From positions 1 through 64,000 of the forward strand of contig JAUCSE010000026.1 in assembly GCA_030445275.1 (NCBI GenBank): DNA of 64,000 nt, in the 5' to 3' direction. Shown here piece by piece: positions 52,263 through 61,312 of the stretch (the stretch's first letter is position 1; each line of letters starts with the position of its first letter). The position numbers and the translations under genes are program-made. This DNA comes from Mucilaginibacter sp. (GTDB taxonomy: Bacteria; Bacteroidota; Bacteroidia; Sphingobacteriales; Sphingobacteriaceae). The notes below the pieces were generated by a model that was not told where the DNA came from, did not search any database, and saw only the letters and a list, made by a program, of their open reading frames with translations.

Positions 52263-54200
52263 ATGTCGAAAAGTATATTTCGTAAGAAATCTGTAGAAAA
52301 AATATTACATGATGTTGAGTGTGGATTTAGTGATAGCGAGCACCCGGGTACTGCAACATCGCAACTCAAAAAAGAATTAAATGTTAAAGACCTGACTCTC
52401 ATGGGCATTGCCGCCGTTGTAGGAGCAGGTATATTCTCGACCATTGGCGAAGCATCATTTCACGGCGGACCGGCGGTTTCCATTTTATTTGTGGTTACAG
52501 CGATCACCTGCGGATTTTCGGCACTTTGTTATGCCGAATTTGCATCGCGCATACCCGTTGCGGGCAGCGCTTACACTTATGCCTATGCCTCTTTTGGCGA
52601 GCTGATTGCCTGGATAATTGGTTGGGATCTTTTAATGGAATATGCTATTGGTAATATTGCCGTAGCCATATCTTGGAGCGAATATTTTGTAAACCTGCTC
52701 GAAGGCTTTAATATCCACCTGCCCAAATACCTCACCATGGATTATGTTTCGGCATTACGTGGGCATGAACAGGTGCTGCATGCCACTGGCAGTCAGCTGG
52801 CCGACATTAGTGATCGTGTAAAGGCGGCAGCGCTGGCCTGGAATACGGCCCCCGGTATTGGCGACTTTAAACTGATAGCCAACCTGCCCGCATTAGGTAT
52901 CGTATTCGTTATCACTTACCTGGTTTACATAGGCATTCGCGAAACAAAAAAAGCGACCAATGCTATGGTTATCTTGAAAATAGTAATTGTTGTCGCGGTT
53001 ATTATTATCGGCTTTTTTTACGTAACACCGGCCAACTGGCACCCATTTATGCCTAATGGCTTTAGCGGTGTGATGAAAGGTGTATCAGGGGTGTTTTTTG
53101 CTTATATAGGTTTTGATGCCATATCAACCACGGCCGAAGAATGTGAAAAACCGCAACGGGATCTGCCCCGCGGTATGATCTATTCATTAATCATTTGTAC
53201 CGTGCTTTATATCCTGATAGCGCTGGTACTTACCGGCATGGTGAGCTATAAAGACTTACAGGTAGGCGATCCGCTGGCGTTTGTATTTGCCAAAGTTGGG
53301 TTACATAATATAAGCTATGCTATTTCTATCAGCGCGGTTATTGCAACAGCGAGTGTGCTGTTGATATTTCAACTGGGGCAGCCACGTATATGGATGAGTA
53401 TGAGTCGTGACGGATTGCTGCCAAAAGCATTTTCGCGCATACATCCTAAATTCCACACGCCGGCATTTGCCACGGTTGTTACTGGTTTTGTGGTGGCTAT
53501 ACCGGCATTGTTTATGAACCTTACCGAAGTTACCGACCTAACCAGTATCGGTACTCTGTTCGCGTTTGTACTGGTGTGTGGTGGCGTACTTTTACTACCT
53601 CGCGAAGCTGCGCAAGCAGGCAAATTTCACCTTCCCTATATCAACGGAAAACTCATTATTCCGCTGATAACCCTGGTAATATTAGGCTCATGCATTTACT
53701 TTAAACCGGCTCCGCAGGTTGAAATGATGCAGTTTAAAAAACTAAAGGAGCGGTCGGCGATAATTGAAAGCCTGGATGCTGCTGATAACGCGACCCTGGT
53801 TAATACCTTTAATACGCTTTACGGCGATCAAAAGGTTAACCCTGCCGGTGCAACCAAATATTTTAAAGATATTGAGGAAGATAAATTTGATACGGCACTA
53901 AGAGCTACCCCATCTATAAGTGACAGCAAAAAGTATTTCCTGGGTTTTGATGGATTCCTGTACAATTTCCCTAATTATCTTTTCTTTATTCTGATCATCA
54001 TCATCAGCTTTTATAGCTTTATCAAAAACTTTTCGCTTATACCTGTATTAGGTTTAATGAGCTGCTTTTATTTGATGACCGAGCTTGGCTATACCAACTG
54101 GCTCCGCTTTTTAATATGGCTGGTTATAGGATTGGTTATTTACTTTACTTACAGTTATAAAAACAGCGTATTAGGGCGGGAAACTAAAGCAGTGGCTTAA
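52263..54200 (+). CDS. APC-superfamily amino acid permease (CAT-like)
   Basis: 645 residues. The APC start LTLMGIAAVVGAGIFSTIGEA, the FAYIGFDAISTTAEE motif of helix 6 and PRDLPRGMIYSLI identify a cationic amino acid transporter-like permease. Between about residues 482 and 560 lies an extra soluble loop (MMQFKKLKERSAIIESLDAADNATLVN and on) before the last helices, so it is longer than the usual 460-500. Substrate unknown. A DUF5655 gene starts 11 bases later. Confidence 0.9.
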   Translation: MSKSIFRKKSVEKILHDVECGFSDSEHPGTATSQLKKELNVKDLTLMGIAAVVGAGIFSTIGEASFHGGPAVSILFVVTAITCGFSALCYAEFASRIPVAGSAYTYAYASFGELIAWIIGWDLLMEYAIGNIAVAISWSEYFVNLLEGFNIHLPKYLTMDYVSALRGHEQVLHATGSQLADISDRVKAAALAWNTAPGIGDFKLIANLPALGIVFVITYLVYIGIRETKKATNAMVILKIVIVVAVIIIGFFYVTPANWHPFMPNGFSGVMKGVSGVFFAYIGFDAISTTAEECEKPQRDLPRGMIYSLIICTVLYILIALVLTGMVSYKDLQVGDPLAFVFAKVGLHNISYAISISAVIATASVLLIFQLGQPRIWMSMSRDGLLPKAFSRIHPKFHTPAFATVVTGFVVAIPALFMNLTEVTDLTSIGTLFAFVLVCGGVLLLPREAAQAGKFHLPYINGKLIIPLITLVILGSCIYFKPAPQVEMMQFKKLKERSAIIESLDAADNATLVNTFNTLYGDQKVNPAGATKYFKDIEEDKFDTALRATPSISDSKKYFLGFDGFLYNFPNYLFFILIIIISFYSFIKNFSLIPVLGLMSCFYLMTELGYTNWLRFLIWLVIGLVIYFTYSYKNSVLGRETKAVA

Positions 54201-54211
54201 ATAGTTCAATC

Positions 54212-54625
54212 ATGTGGACATGCCCAATATGTAACCGTGAATTTGCCAACATCAACCAGGTTCATTCCTGTCGTGAGCGCAATCTGGGCGATTTTCTGCA
54301 GGGAAAATCAGCATATACCATTGAGTTATTTGATCATTTCATCACTGAATATCTACAAATAGCGCCCATTAAAGTATATCCCACTAAAAGTATGATAGCG
54401 CTGGGAGCTCGGGTAAACTTTGCCTACATTATACAATTAGGCAAAAATTTTATTGATGTGGTATTTCCCTTTAATGAGATCTATAATGATAACCTTTGCT
54501 TTACCAAAATAAAAACTGTACCGGGCACCAATGATCATAACCATCACTTCAGGATGTACTTTAAAGATGACCTCAATGACGAGGTTAAAAAGTATATGAA
54601 AATGGCTTATGAAAAGGGGAAGTAA
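54212..54625 (+). CDS. DUF5655-type protein with N-terminal zinc-finger motif
   Basis: 137 residues. It opens with a compact C-x2-C-x12-H-x-C pattern (MWTCPICNREFANINQVHSC), a likely zinc site, then a domain (FDHFITEYLQIAPIKVYPTKSMIALGAR, NFIDVVFPFNEI, NHHFRMYFKDDLNDEVKKYMKMAY) that I recall as DUF5655. Function unknown. The close spacing suggests co-transcription with the permease. Confidence 0.72.
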   Translation: MWTCPICNREFANINQVHSCRERNLGDFLQGKSAYTIELFDHFITEYLQIAPIKVYPTKSMIALGARVNFAYIIQLGKNFIDVVFPFNEIYNDNLCFTKIKTVPGTNDHNHHFRMYFKDDLNDEVKKYMKMAYEKGK

Positions 54626-54666
54626 GACGAAAGCCCTCCTCGGTGAATACAAAGCATATTACCCCA

Positions 54667-54700
54667 ACACGTCATTGTGAGCGTAGCGTGGCAATGACAT
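54667..54700. repeat. Single-arm copy of the CGTCATTG repeat family
   Basis: ACACGTCATTGTGAGCGTAG followed by CGTGGCAATGACAT. Much shorter than other copies; it may be a solo remnant, and it makes a small hairpin between convergent genes. Confidence 0.5.
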
Positions 54701-54722
54701 ATATTTAAAACAAAAAGACTCT

Positions 54723-56672
54723 TTAATTCACCCGATGTATCTCAATCGCCTCAGGGATCGACAACATCAATGGAACCTTTTCAACCGTAACAAAGCTCAG
54801 GTCAAGACCAAAACCTCGTTCTTCTGATAAACTCACCTTTTTCAGGTAAACATAAAAGTCCATAATAAACCGTTCATAGAACGACAGGCTATGCGAACGC
54901 GAAAGCACCTTTTCTATCACCACGAATCTAAAATCACCCACGATCTTATGTTTGTTCAGTGATTTATAGTTACTGGTAATATCAACCTCGCCCTTTTTAA
55001 CCAGGTCTTCCACCACTTTTCTGAACAGTAGGTTTATTTGTTGCTCAACACGGAAACCCAATTTAAAGTCGATCCTGATCACTTTGTTTGGCACCAGCGA
55101 TTCCACTTCGTATTCGCGTTTGTAAGGCTCATCCACCACGTCAACGTGTACCAGCCAATATACATCGGCCCGCTTGGGTTGTTTCTGTAATATAGAGTAA
55201 ACTATTTTTGATTCAATTTCGGAGTTAAAATTGGCGCTCGTTAAATAAACCAGTTGTGAGGCGTATTTAGGTACGGTTTCATCGGCGCTCAATTCCTTTA
55301 AAATATCAAAGTAATCATCAATAGCAACAAACTTCACATACCGGTTCCTGATCTTGCGGGCGGTATGCCAAGTCCACATCACCGTGAACAGCACAAAGCC
55401 AATTGATAGGGTAAACCAGCCACCATGCACAAATTTAACCAGGTTACCCGCCAGAAAAGTACCTTCAATAATCAAATAAATGATCAAAAACGTAGTGATG
55501 ATATAGGTAGGTACTTTTTTGCGTTTTAAAAATTTGGAAACCAATATGGTGGTCATCAACATGGCTACCGTTATACTTAAACCATAAGCCGCCTCCATCC
55601 TGTCTGAATGACGGAATATCAGCACCACGCCCAAACATCCTGCCCAAAGTATCCAGTTAACACTGGGCACATATAACTGCCCCTTTTGCTCTGATGGATA
55701 GTTGATACGCACCTTTGGCCAAAGGTTTAATCTTACAGCCTCGGCAATCAGTGTAAATGAACCCGATATCAGTGCCTGGCTGGCTATTACGGCCGCAACA
55801 GTTGCTATACCTATACCAAATATCAGGAACCACTCGGGCATGATCTTGTAAAAGGGGTTATTGATATTAAGGTTCATAACCGCGCCATTGCGTTGCAATA
55901 GCCAAACTGCCTGTCCCAGGTAATTCAATATCAAACAGGTTTTAACATATATCCAGCTAATGCGGATGTTATCTTTACCGCAATGCCCCAGATCTGAGTA
56001 TAAAGCTTCGGCCCCGGTAGTACATAAAAAAACTGCACCAAGTATAATAAACGCGTTACTACTGGTACTGGAGCTTAGTAATTTATAAGCATAATATGGG
56101 TTTAAAGCCCTTATTATGGTTGGGTCATGTATTATGTAACTTATACCCAATACCCCCATCATCGTGAACCATATAAACATAATGGGCCCAAAAGCCTTAC
56201 CAACCAGCGAAGTACCAAACTGTTGAATAATAAACAGTACTGTTATAATGGCCATTACAATCTCGACAGTAGGCAAATGCGGATAATAGGTTTGTAGCCC
56301 TTCAATGGCTGATGAAATGGTGATTGGCGGGGTAATTATACCATCGGCAAGCAGGGCGCATCCACCTACTACAGCAGGTACAATGAGCCATTTTGCTTTA
56401 CGGCGTACCAGCGAGAAGAGCGAAAAAATACCACCCTCACCCTTGTTATCGGCACGTAGCGTAATTACCACATATTTCAATGTGGTTTGCAGCGTAAGTG
56501 TCCAGAAGATCAATGAAACCCCTCCGAGTATTAATGTTTCTGAAATTCGTTGCTGACCAACAATAGCCTTAAATACGTATAATGGGGAGGTACCAATATC
56601 ACCGTAAATTATTCCTAAACTGATGAGCAGGCCTGCGGCCGTCAGTTTTTGCAGATCTTTATGGTTCGACAC
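54723..56672 (-). CDS. kup: KUP-type potassium transporter
   Basis: 649 residues with about twelve helices and a C-terminal soluble domain from residue 450 or so. The opening LGIIYGDIGTSPLYVFKAIVG and TGAEALYSDLGHCGK are signatures of the Kup/HAK family. It takes up potassium with protons. The start codon is GTG at 56672. Divergent from the T9SS cargo gene. Confidence 0.94.
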   Translation of the reverse strand: MSNHKDLQKLTAAGLLISLGIIYGDIGTSPLYVFKAIVGQQRISETLILGGVSLIFWTLTLQTTLKYVVITLRADNKGEGGIFSLFSLVRRKAKWLIVPAVVGGCALLADGIITPPITISSAIEGLQTYYPHLPTVEIVMAIITVLFIIQQFGTSLVGKAFGPIMFIWFTMMGVLGISYIIHDPTIIRALNPYYAYKLLSSSTSSNAFIILGAVFLCTTGAEALYSDLGHCGKDNIRISWIYVKTCLILNYLGQAVWLLQRNGAVMNLNINNPFYKIMPEWFLIFGIGIATVAAVIASQALISGSFTLIAEAVRLNLWPKVRINYPSEQKGQLYVPSVNWILWAGCLGVVLIFRHSDRMEAAYGLSITVAMLMTTILVSKFLKRKKVPTYIITTFLIIYLIIEGTFLAGNLVKFVHGGWFTLSIGFVLFTVMWTWHTARKIRNRYVKFVAIDDYFDILKELSADETVPKYASQLVYLTSANFNSEIESKIVYSILQKQPKRADVYWLVHVDVVDEPYKREYEVESLVPNKVIRIDFKLGFRVEQQINLLFRKVVEDLVKKGEVDITSNYKSLNKHKIVGDFRFVVIEKVLSRSHSLSFYERFIMDFYVYLKKVSLSEERGFGLDLSFVTVEKVPLMLSIPEAIEIHRVN

Positions 56673-56692
56673 TTATTATATTTTAAAAGGTG

Positions 56693-56700
56693 CAAAAATA
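56693..56700 (-). promoter_or_regulatory. -7 box of kup
   Basis: The minus strand reads TATTTTTG, full match 20 bases before the GTG start. Confidence 0.42.
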
Positions 56701-56843
56701 TCAATTTTTTCCGGTAAACTTAAATAATCATTAAACGTATAAATAAAAAGGAAGTCTAACCTGTAAAAAGGACAGATTTTGTTAAAATTTGTTAAAAAGT
56801 TTTACAAAAACATCATTTTTTCACCGGATGAGGGCTTTATTTA

Positions 56844-56851
56844 TACTTTTG
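56844..56851 (+). promoter_or_regulatory. -7 box of the T9SS cargo gene
   Basis: TACTTTTG, full match 16 bases before the ATG; a TTC about 21 bases upstream may serve as -33. Confidence 0.45.
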
Positions 56852-56867
56852 TAAACTAGACTTAAAA

Positions 56868-57395
56868 ATGAGGCGAAATATTACTTATTCCTTTATTTAC
56901 ACAGGTACGTGGTTCATACTAATTGCAATGGCAGTTTTTATGAATTTCGCGTTTGCTGCTGGAATTAAGCCGCCTCACTTTAAAAGTGATACCACCTATT
57001 TGCATGTTTCAAAAGGAAAGGCTGGAAAACCCTCTTATTTAAAAAGTGGGCTTCACCTGGTACTGCCGCCATTAAAACCTGCGGTAACATCAAGCGTAAA
57101 AGTAAGTGTATCCAGGCCTGATGATAAATTGCTTAATGATGTGCAGTTATACCCTAACCCGGTTACAGCTACCGATCAGATCAATTTAAAATACACCATA
57201 TCACGCAATACCAATGTCACCATTAAAATAATGGATGTATTGGGGAATGATATTACCACTATGTTTTCGTCAAGGGTTGACTCCGGCGATCATAACATTG
57301 CCTACCCTATCAACAACAAGCTTACCCGGGGCTTTTACTTTGTGCGGGTAGTAGCCGGTACCGAATCGGTTATTAAACGCATCTCGGTACTCTAA
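56868..57395 (+). CDS. Small T9SS-exported protein with C-terminal sorting domain
   Basis: 175 residues. The N-terminus MRRNITYSFIYTGTWFILIAMAVFMNFAFA is a long signal peptide. A spacer of about 60 residues rich in Lys, Ser and Pro follows. The last 80 residues are a type A T9SS sorting domain: VQLYPNPVTATDQINLKYTI, VTIKIMDVLGNDITTMF, GDHNIAYPI and FYFVRVVAGTESVIKRISV. It would cross the outer membrane through PorT/PorG-type machinery. There is hardly any passenger domain, so its role may be only surface display of the spacer. Confidence 0.88.
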   Translation: MRRNITYSFIYTGTWFILIAMAVFMNFAFAAGIKPPHFKSDTTYLHVSKGKAGKPSYLKSGLHLVLPPLKPAVTSSVKVSVSRPDDKLLNDVQLYPNPVTATDQINLKYTISRNTNVTIKIMDVLGNDITTMFSSRVDSGDHNIAYPINNKLTRGFYFVRVVAGTESVIKRISVL

Positions 57396-57461
57396 ATTCA
57401 ATTTCCTTTATCAAAAGTGTATAAACACGTATATGTATTTATACAAATCAAGCTATTTTTT

Positions 57462-57469
57462 TAGCTTTG
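57462..57469 (+). promoter_or_regulatory. -7 box of the FAH-family gene
   Basis: TAGCTTTG, full match 19 bases before the ATG at 57489; no clear -33. Confidence 0.42.
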
Positions 57470-57488
57470 ACATTTATAGCTTTTACTT

Positions 57489-58100
57489 ATGAAGATAATT
57501 GCCATTGGCCGCAACTATGCCGAGCATGCCAAAGAGTTAAATAATCCGGTGCCCTCGGTTCCGGTTATTTTTATGAAACCCGAAACTGCCATATTAAAGG
57601 ATAATAAGCCCTTTTTTCATCCTGATTTTTCTGACGATGTACATCATGAAATTGAGATCGTATTAAAAATAAGTAAGGAAGGCAAACATATCAGCGAAAA
57701 ATTTGCCGCTAATTATTATGAGGAAATTGCCCTGGGTATTGATTTTACTGCACGCGATATCCAGAGTAAGCATAAAGAAAAAGGATTGCCCTGGGAATTG
57801 GCCAAGGCTTTTGATGGTTCGGCACCCATAAGTGCCTTTGTACCTAAAGCCAAGTTCAAGGCTATTTATGATCTGAATTTCAAGCTTGATGTGAATGGCG
57901 AAACCCGCCAACAAGGCAATACCCGCGATCTGTTGTTCTCGTTCGAAAGCATCATTGCCTTTGTTTCACAATACATCACCCTGAAAAAGGGCGATCTTAT
58001 ATTTACCGGCACACCACAGGGCGTAGCAAAAGTAAAAGTTGGCGATAGGCTGGAAGGATATTTAGAGGATGAAAAATTGCTTGATTTTTACGTTAAATAA
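57489..58100 (+). CDS. Fumarylacetoacetate hydrolase-family protein
   Basis: 203 residues. IIAIGRNYAEHAKELN, PVIFMKPETAI, HHEIEIVLKI (metal-binding Glu), ALGIDFTARDIQ and GDLIFTGTPQGVAKVKVGD are the FAH fold signatures. Such single-domain proteins are acylpyruvases or oxaloacetate decarboxylases. The M23 peptidase gene begins three bases after the stop. Confidence 0.92.
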   Translation: MKIIAIGRNYAEHAKELNNPVPSVPVIFMKPETAILKDNKPFFHPDFSDDVHHEIEIVLKISKEGKHISEKFAANYYEEIALGIDFTARDIQSKHKEKGLPWELAKAFDGSAPISAFVPKAKFKAIYDLNFKLDVNGETRQQGNTRDLLFSFESIIAFVSQYITLKKGDLIFTGTPQGVAKVKVGDRLEGYLEDEKLLDFYVK

Positions 58101-58103
58101 AAC

Positions 58104-59822
58104 ATGGTTAAAAAATATCTGATCTCGGCAGCACTGATTCTGAGCTTTATTGGGGGTACGCAAGCGCAAACCACCATACAAAGCAGGCAATATCCGCAAA
58201 ATTATTTCCGTTACCCACTTGATCTGCCGCCAAGTACGGCAGGTTCATTTGGCGAGCTCAGGCCCCAGCATTTCCACTCCGGGCTCGATTTTAAAACCAA
58301 CCAACGCACAGGCTACCCGGTACATGCCGCGGCTGATGGCTATATCTCCAGAGTGCGTGTACAGTTCGGCGGCTTTGGCCGGGCTATTTACATTACTCAT
58401 CCTAACGGCTATACCTCGGTTTACGGGCACCTGCAAAGTTTTTCGCCGGCAGTTGCGGCATTGGTAAAAACCTACCAATACGAACACCAAACCTATGAGG
58501 CCGATTTTAACCTGACACCCAAACAGGTAATCGTGGCTAAAGGCGAAGAAGTAGCGGTATCAGGTAACGCTGGCGCATCGGCTGGACCGCATGTGCATTT
58601 CGAGATCAGGGATACCAAAACCGAGGAGACCATTAATCCGCAATTGTTTGGCCTAACCATTCCTGACAGGGTACCACCTTCTATTACCTCCATCGGTATT
58701 TATCACCTGAATGGCATCCCCTTTAGCGAAAAAACGCCCCACGAATTTTTAGCAGTAACGGGCGCTACCGGCACAGGCGATCATCGTTTATTAAAACCAC
58801 AGGTACTGCACCTGAGCGGCTATATTGGCTTTGGCATTAATACTACGGATATGAACAGCGTATCGGCCAATCATAACGGCATATACTCGCTGGAGCTAAA
58901 ACTGGATGGCCAAACCGTGTATACCTTTGCAGTTGAGCGTTTCGCGTTCGATCAAACCCATGCCATCAACGCGTATATCGATTATCCAACATTTGCCCTA
59001 TCGCACAGGTGGATGCAGAAGTGCTTTATTCTGCCGGGCAGCCACATATCCCTTTACCCACAATCTATTAACCGTGGCATCATTACTTTTAACGATGATG
59101 CCCTGCACGAGGTAGAGTACGTGGTAAAAGATATAGCAGGTAATATATCTACCTTAAAGCTAAAAGTACAATCAGCGCAGTTTAACCCTACTGCTATTAA
59201 AATAGCAGACACGCTGTTTCATTTCGATAAAAAAAGCGAGTTCAGTACCGATAAGGTAAAGGTTAGCATTATGCCGGGTAACTTGTATGATGATCTTGAT
59301 TTTACCTACGCAGTATCGCCAAAACCAGCCAATGGATATTCGCAAATACACCATATTCATAACCGCTTAACCCCTATCCATGATAGTTATGACCTTTGGA
59401 TAAAACCTGATGCCGACCTGGGCAAATATGCAGATAAGGCTGTAATTGTAAGTACAGAAGGTGGTTGTCAGGGCGGCCTTTACCAGGATGGTTATATCAA
59501 ATCAAAAGTAAGTAGCTTTGGCGATTATTTTATCAAAATAGATACCCTACCACCGGTTATTCGCCCGTTAAACATCCATAATGGCATTAACATGGCCGCG
59601 GCAAAAAGTATCAACTTCCGGATGAGCGACAATATGTCGGGCATTAAAAGCTATGCAGGCACTATCGACAATAAATGGGTTTTAATGGAATGGGATTATA
59701 AAAGTAAAATACTAAGTTATACCTTTAACGGCGATGTTGCTCCCGGAAAGCATGCGTTTAAACTGGCCGTTAGCGACAATAAAAATAATTTTTCGGAATT
59801 TACAGCAGATTTTTACAGATAA
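58104..59822 (+). CDS. M23-family metallopeptidase
   Basis: 572 residues. The signal peptide MVKKYLISAALILSFIGGTQA is followed by a LytM/M23 domain: H58 and D62 in QHFHSGLDF, VYGHLQSF and the HxH motif in GPHVHFEIRD. About 370 further residues of beta-rich sequence follow with no recognised domain (IHNGINMAAAKSINFRMSDNMSGIK resembles an Ig-like module). It probably cleaves peptidoglycan cross-bridges or acts as a scaffold in the periplasm. Confidence 0.9.
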   Translation: MVKKYLISAALILSFIGGTQAQTTIQSRQYPQNYFRYPLDLPPSTAGSFGELRPQHFHSGLDFKTNQRTGYPVHAAADGYISRVRVQFGGFGRAIYITHPNGYTSVYGHLQSFSPAVAALVKTYQYEHQTYEADFNLTPKQVIVAKGEEVAVSGNAGASAGPHVHFEIRDTKTEETINPQLFGLTIPDRVPPSITSIGIYHLNGIPFSEKTPHEFLAVTGATGTGDHRLLKPQVLHLSGYIGFGINTTDMNSVSANHNGIYSLELKLDGQTVYTFAVERFAFDQTHAINAYIDYPTFALSHRWMQKCFILPGSHISLYPQSINRGIITFNDDALHEVEYVVKDIAGNISTLKLKVQSAQFNPTAIKIADTLFHFDKKSEFSTDKVKVSIMPGNLYDDLDFTYAVSPKPANGYSQIHHIHNRLTPIHDSYDLWIKPDADLGKYADKAVIVSTEGGCQGGLYQDGYIKSKVSSFGDYFIKIDTLPPVIRPLNIHNGINMAAAKSINFRMSDNMSGIKSYAGTIDNKWVLMEWDYKSKILSYTFNGDVAPGKHAFKLAVSDNKNNFSEFTADFYR

Positions 59823-59827
59823 TAACT

Positions 59828-60289
59828 ATGGCAACATTAAAAGAGGGCGATAAGGCCCCTGATTTTACGGCAAAAGATCAAAATGGGAAAACCGTTTCGC
59901 TTGCAGATTATAAAGGGAAAAATGTGATCCTTTATTTTTATCCAAAAGATGATACACCTGGTTGTACCGCCGAATCATGCAATTTCAGGGATAACTACCA
60001 ATCATTACTAAGCAAAGGTTTTGAAGTAATTGGCGTTAGCACCGATGATGAAAAATCGCATAAAAAATTCGAAACCAAATACAGCCTGCCCTTTACCCTG
60101 ATAGCGGATAACGACAAACATATTGTAGAAGCGTACGGTGTTTGGGTCGAAAAAAACATGTACGGCAAGCAATACATGGGTACAGCCCGTACCACCTTTA
60201 TTATTGATGGCAATGGCGTAATCAGTCATTTGATCAGTAAAGTTGATACTAAAGATTCTTCCAAACAAGTGCTTGATCTTATCCAATAA
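59828..60289 (+). CDS. bcp: Thioredoxin-dependent peroxiredoxin (Bcp/PrxQ)
   Basis: 153 residues. The peroxidatic C46 and resolving C51 lie in DDTPGCTAESCNFRD. KAPDFTAKDQNGKTVSLADYKG and GVWVEKNMYGKQYMGTARTTFIID are typical. It reduces hydroperoxides with thioredoxin in the cytoplasm. It starts five bases after the peptidase stop. Confidence 0.95.
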   Translation: MATLKEGDKAPDFTAKDQNGKTVSLADYKGKNVILYFYPKDDTPGCTAESCNFRDNYQSLLSKGFEVIGVSTDDEKSHKKFETKYSLPFTLIADNDKHIVEAYGVWVEKNMYGKQYMGTARTTFIIDGNGVISHLISKVDTKDSSKQVLDLIQ

Positions 60290-60344
60290 TCATATTCACA
60301 CAAAATAAATTTATAACCATTTAAGCTTTTCCTGTACTTTATTA

Positions 60345-61190
60345 ATGAAAGCAGACATTCAAGAATTAGAAAGAACCGCGTCGCAAATTAGGCGCGATAT
60401 TGTACGTATGGTACATGGTTGCCAGTCGGGTCATCCGGGTGGTTCATTAGGTTGTACCGAGTTTTTTACCGCGCTGTATTTTTCAGTGATGAACCACGAT
60501 CCAAAGTTTAACATGGATGCCGTGGGCGAGGATATTTTCTTTTTATCAAACGGCCATATTTCGCCGGTATTTTACAGCACACTGGCACATGCTGGTTATT
60601 TTGACAAAACCGAACTGGCTACTTTCCGTAAGCTTAACTCACGTTTACAGGGCCACCCTACTACGCATGAGCATTTGCCAGGTATCCGTATCGCTTCTGG
60701 TTCATTGGGGCAGGGTTTGTCGGTAGCTATTGGCGCCGCGCTTACAAAAAAATTGAATGGTGATAAATCGCTGGTATTTACCCTGCATGGTGATGGCGAG
60801 ATACAGGAAGGACAAATATGGGAAGCCGCTATGTTTGCACCGCACAACCAGGTTGATAACCTGATATCAACCATTGATGTGAACGGACAACAAATTGACG
60901 GACCAACAAAACAGGTTTTATCCCTGGGCGATCTGCATGCCAAATGGGTTGCTTTTGGTTGGGATGTACTGGAAATGAAGGGTAATGACATGGCCGATGT
61001 TGTAAAAACATTAGAACTGGCCAAAAGCCGTACCGGCCAGGGTAAACCAATTATGATACTAATGCATACCGAAATGGGTTATGGTGTTGATTTTATGGTG
61101 GGCAGCCACAAATGGCACGGTGTTGCACCAAACAACGAGCAGCTGCAACTGGCCCTCGGTCAACTGGAAGAAACACTGGGCGATTATTAG
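60345..61190 (+). CDS. Transketolase, N-terminal (thiamine diphosphate-binding) subunit
   Basis: 281 residues. GCQSGHPGGSLGCTEFFTALYF, GSLGQGLSVAIGAALTKK and the ThDP motif HGDGEIQEGQIWEAA-x-FAPHNQVDN are intact. It corresponds to residues 1-280 of full-length transketolase. The second half is the next gene, so the enzyme is a heterotetramer of split subunits. Pentose phosphate pathway. Confidence 0.94.
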   Translation: MKADIQELERTASQIRRDIVRMVHGCQSGHPGGSLGCTEFFTALYFSVMNHDPKFNMDAVGEDIFFLSNGHISPVFYSTLAHAGYFDKTELATFRKLNSRLQGHPTTHEHLPGIRIASGSLGQGLSVAIGAALTKKLNGDKSLVFTLHGDGEIQEGQIWEAAMFAPHNQVDNLISTIDVNGQQIDGPTKQVLSLGDLHAKWVAFGWDVLEMKGNDMADVVKTLELAKSRTGQGKPIMILMHTEMGYGVDFMVGSHKWHGVAPNNEQLQLALGQLEETLGDY

Positions 61191-61200
61191 GTAGTTATCA

Positions 61201-61307
61201 GTTTTGAGTAGTGAGTTTTGAGTTTTTTATACCAAAACTTTCTATTTCAAAACCAGCACTCATCGTCGCTTAAAAGAACTCAACACTCAAAACCCATCAC
61301 TCGAAAC
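61201..61307. repeat. Short-word palindrome (GTTTTGAGTAGTGAG type)
   Basis: The left arm 61201-61224 (GTTTTGAGTAGTGAGTTTTG) and the right arm 61277-61307 (CAACACTCAAAACCCATCAC and CTCGAAAC) are reverse complements with word shuffling. It fills the gap between the two transketolase genes and ends five bases before the second ATG. Confidence 0.7.
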
Positions 61308-61312
61308 TAAGA

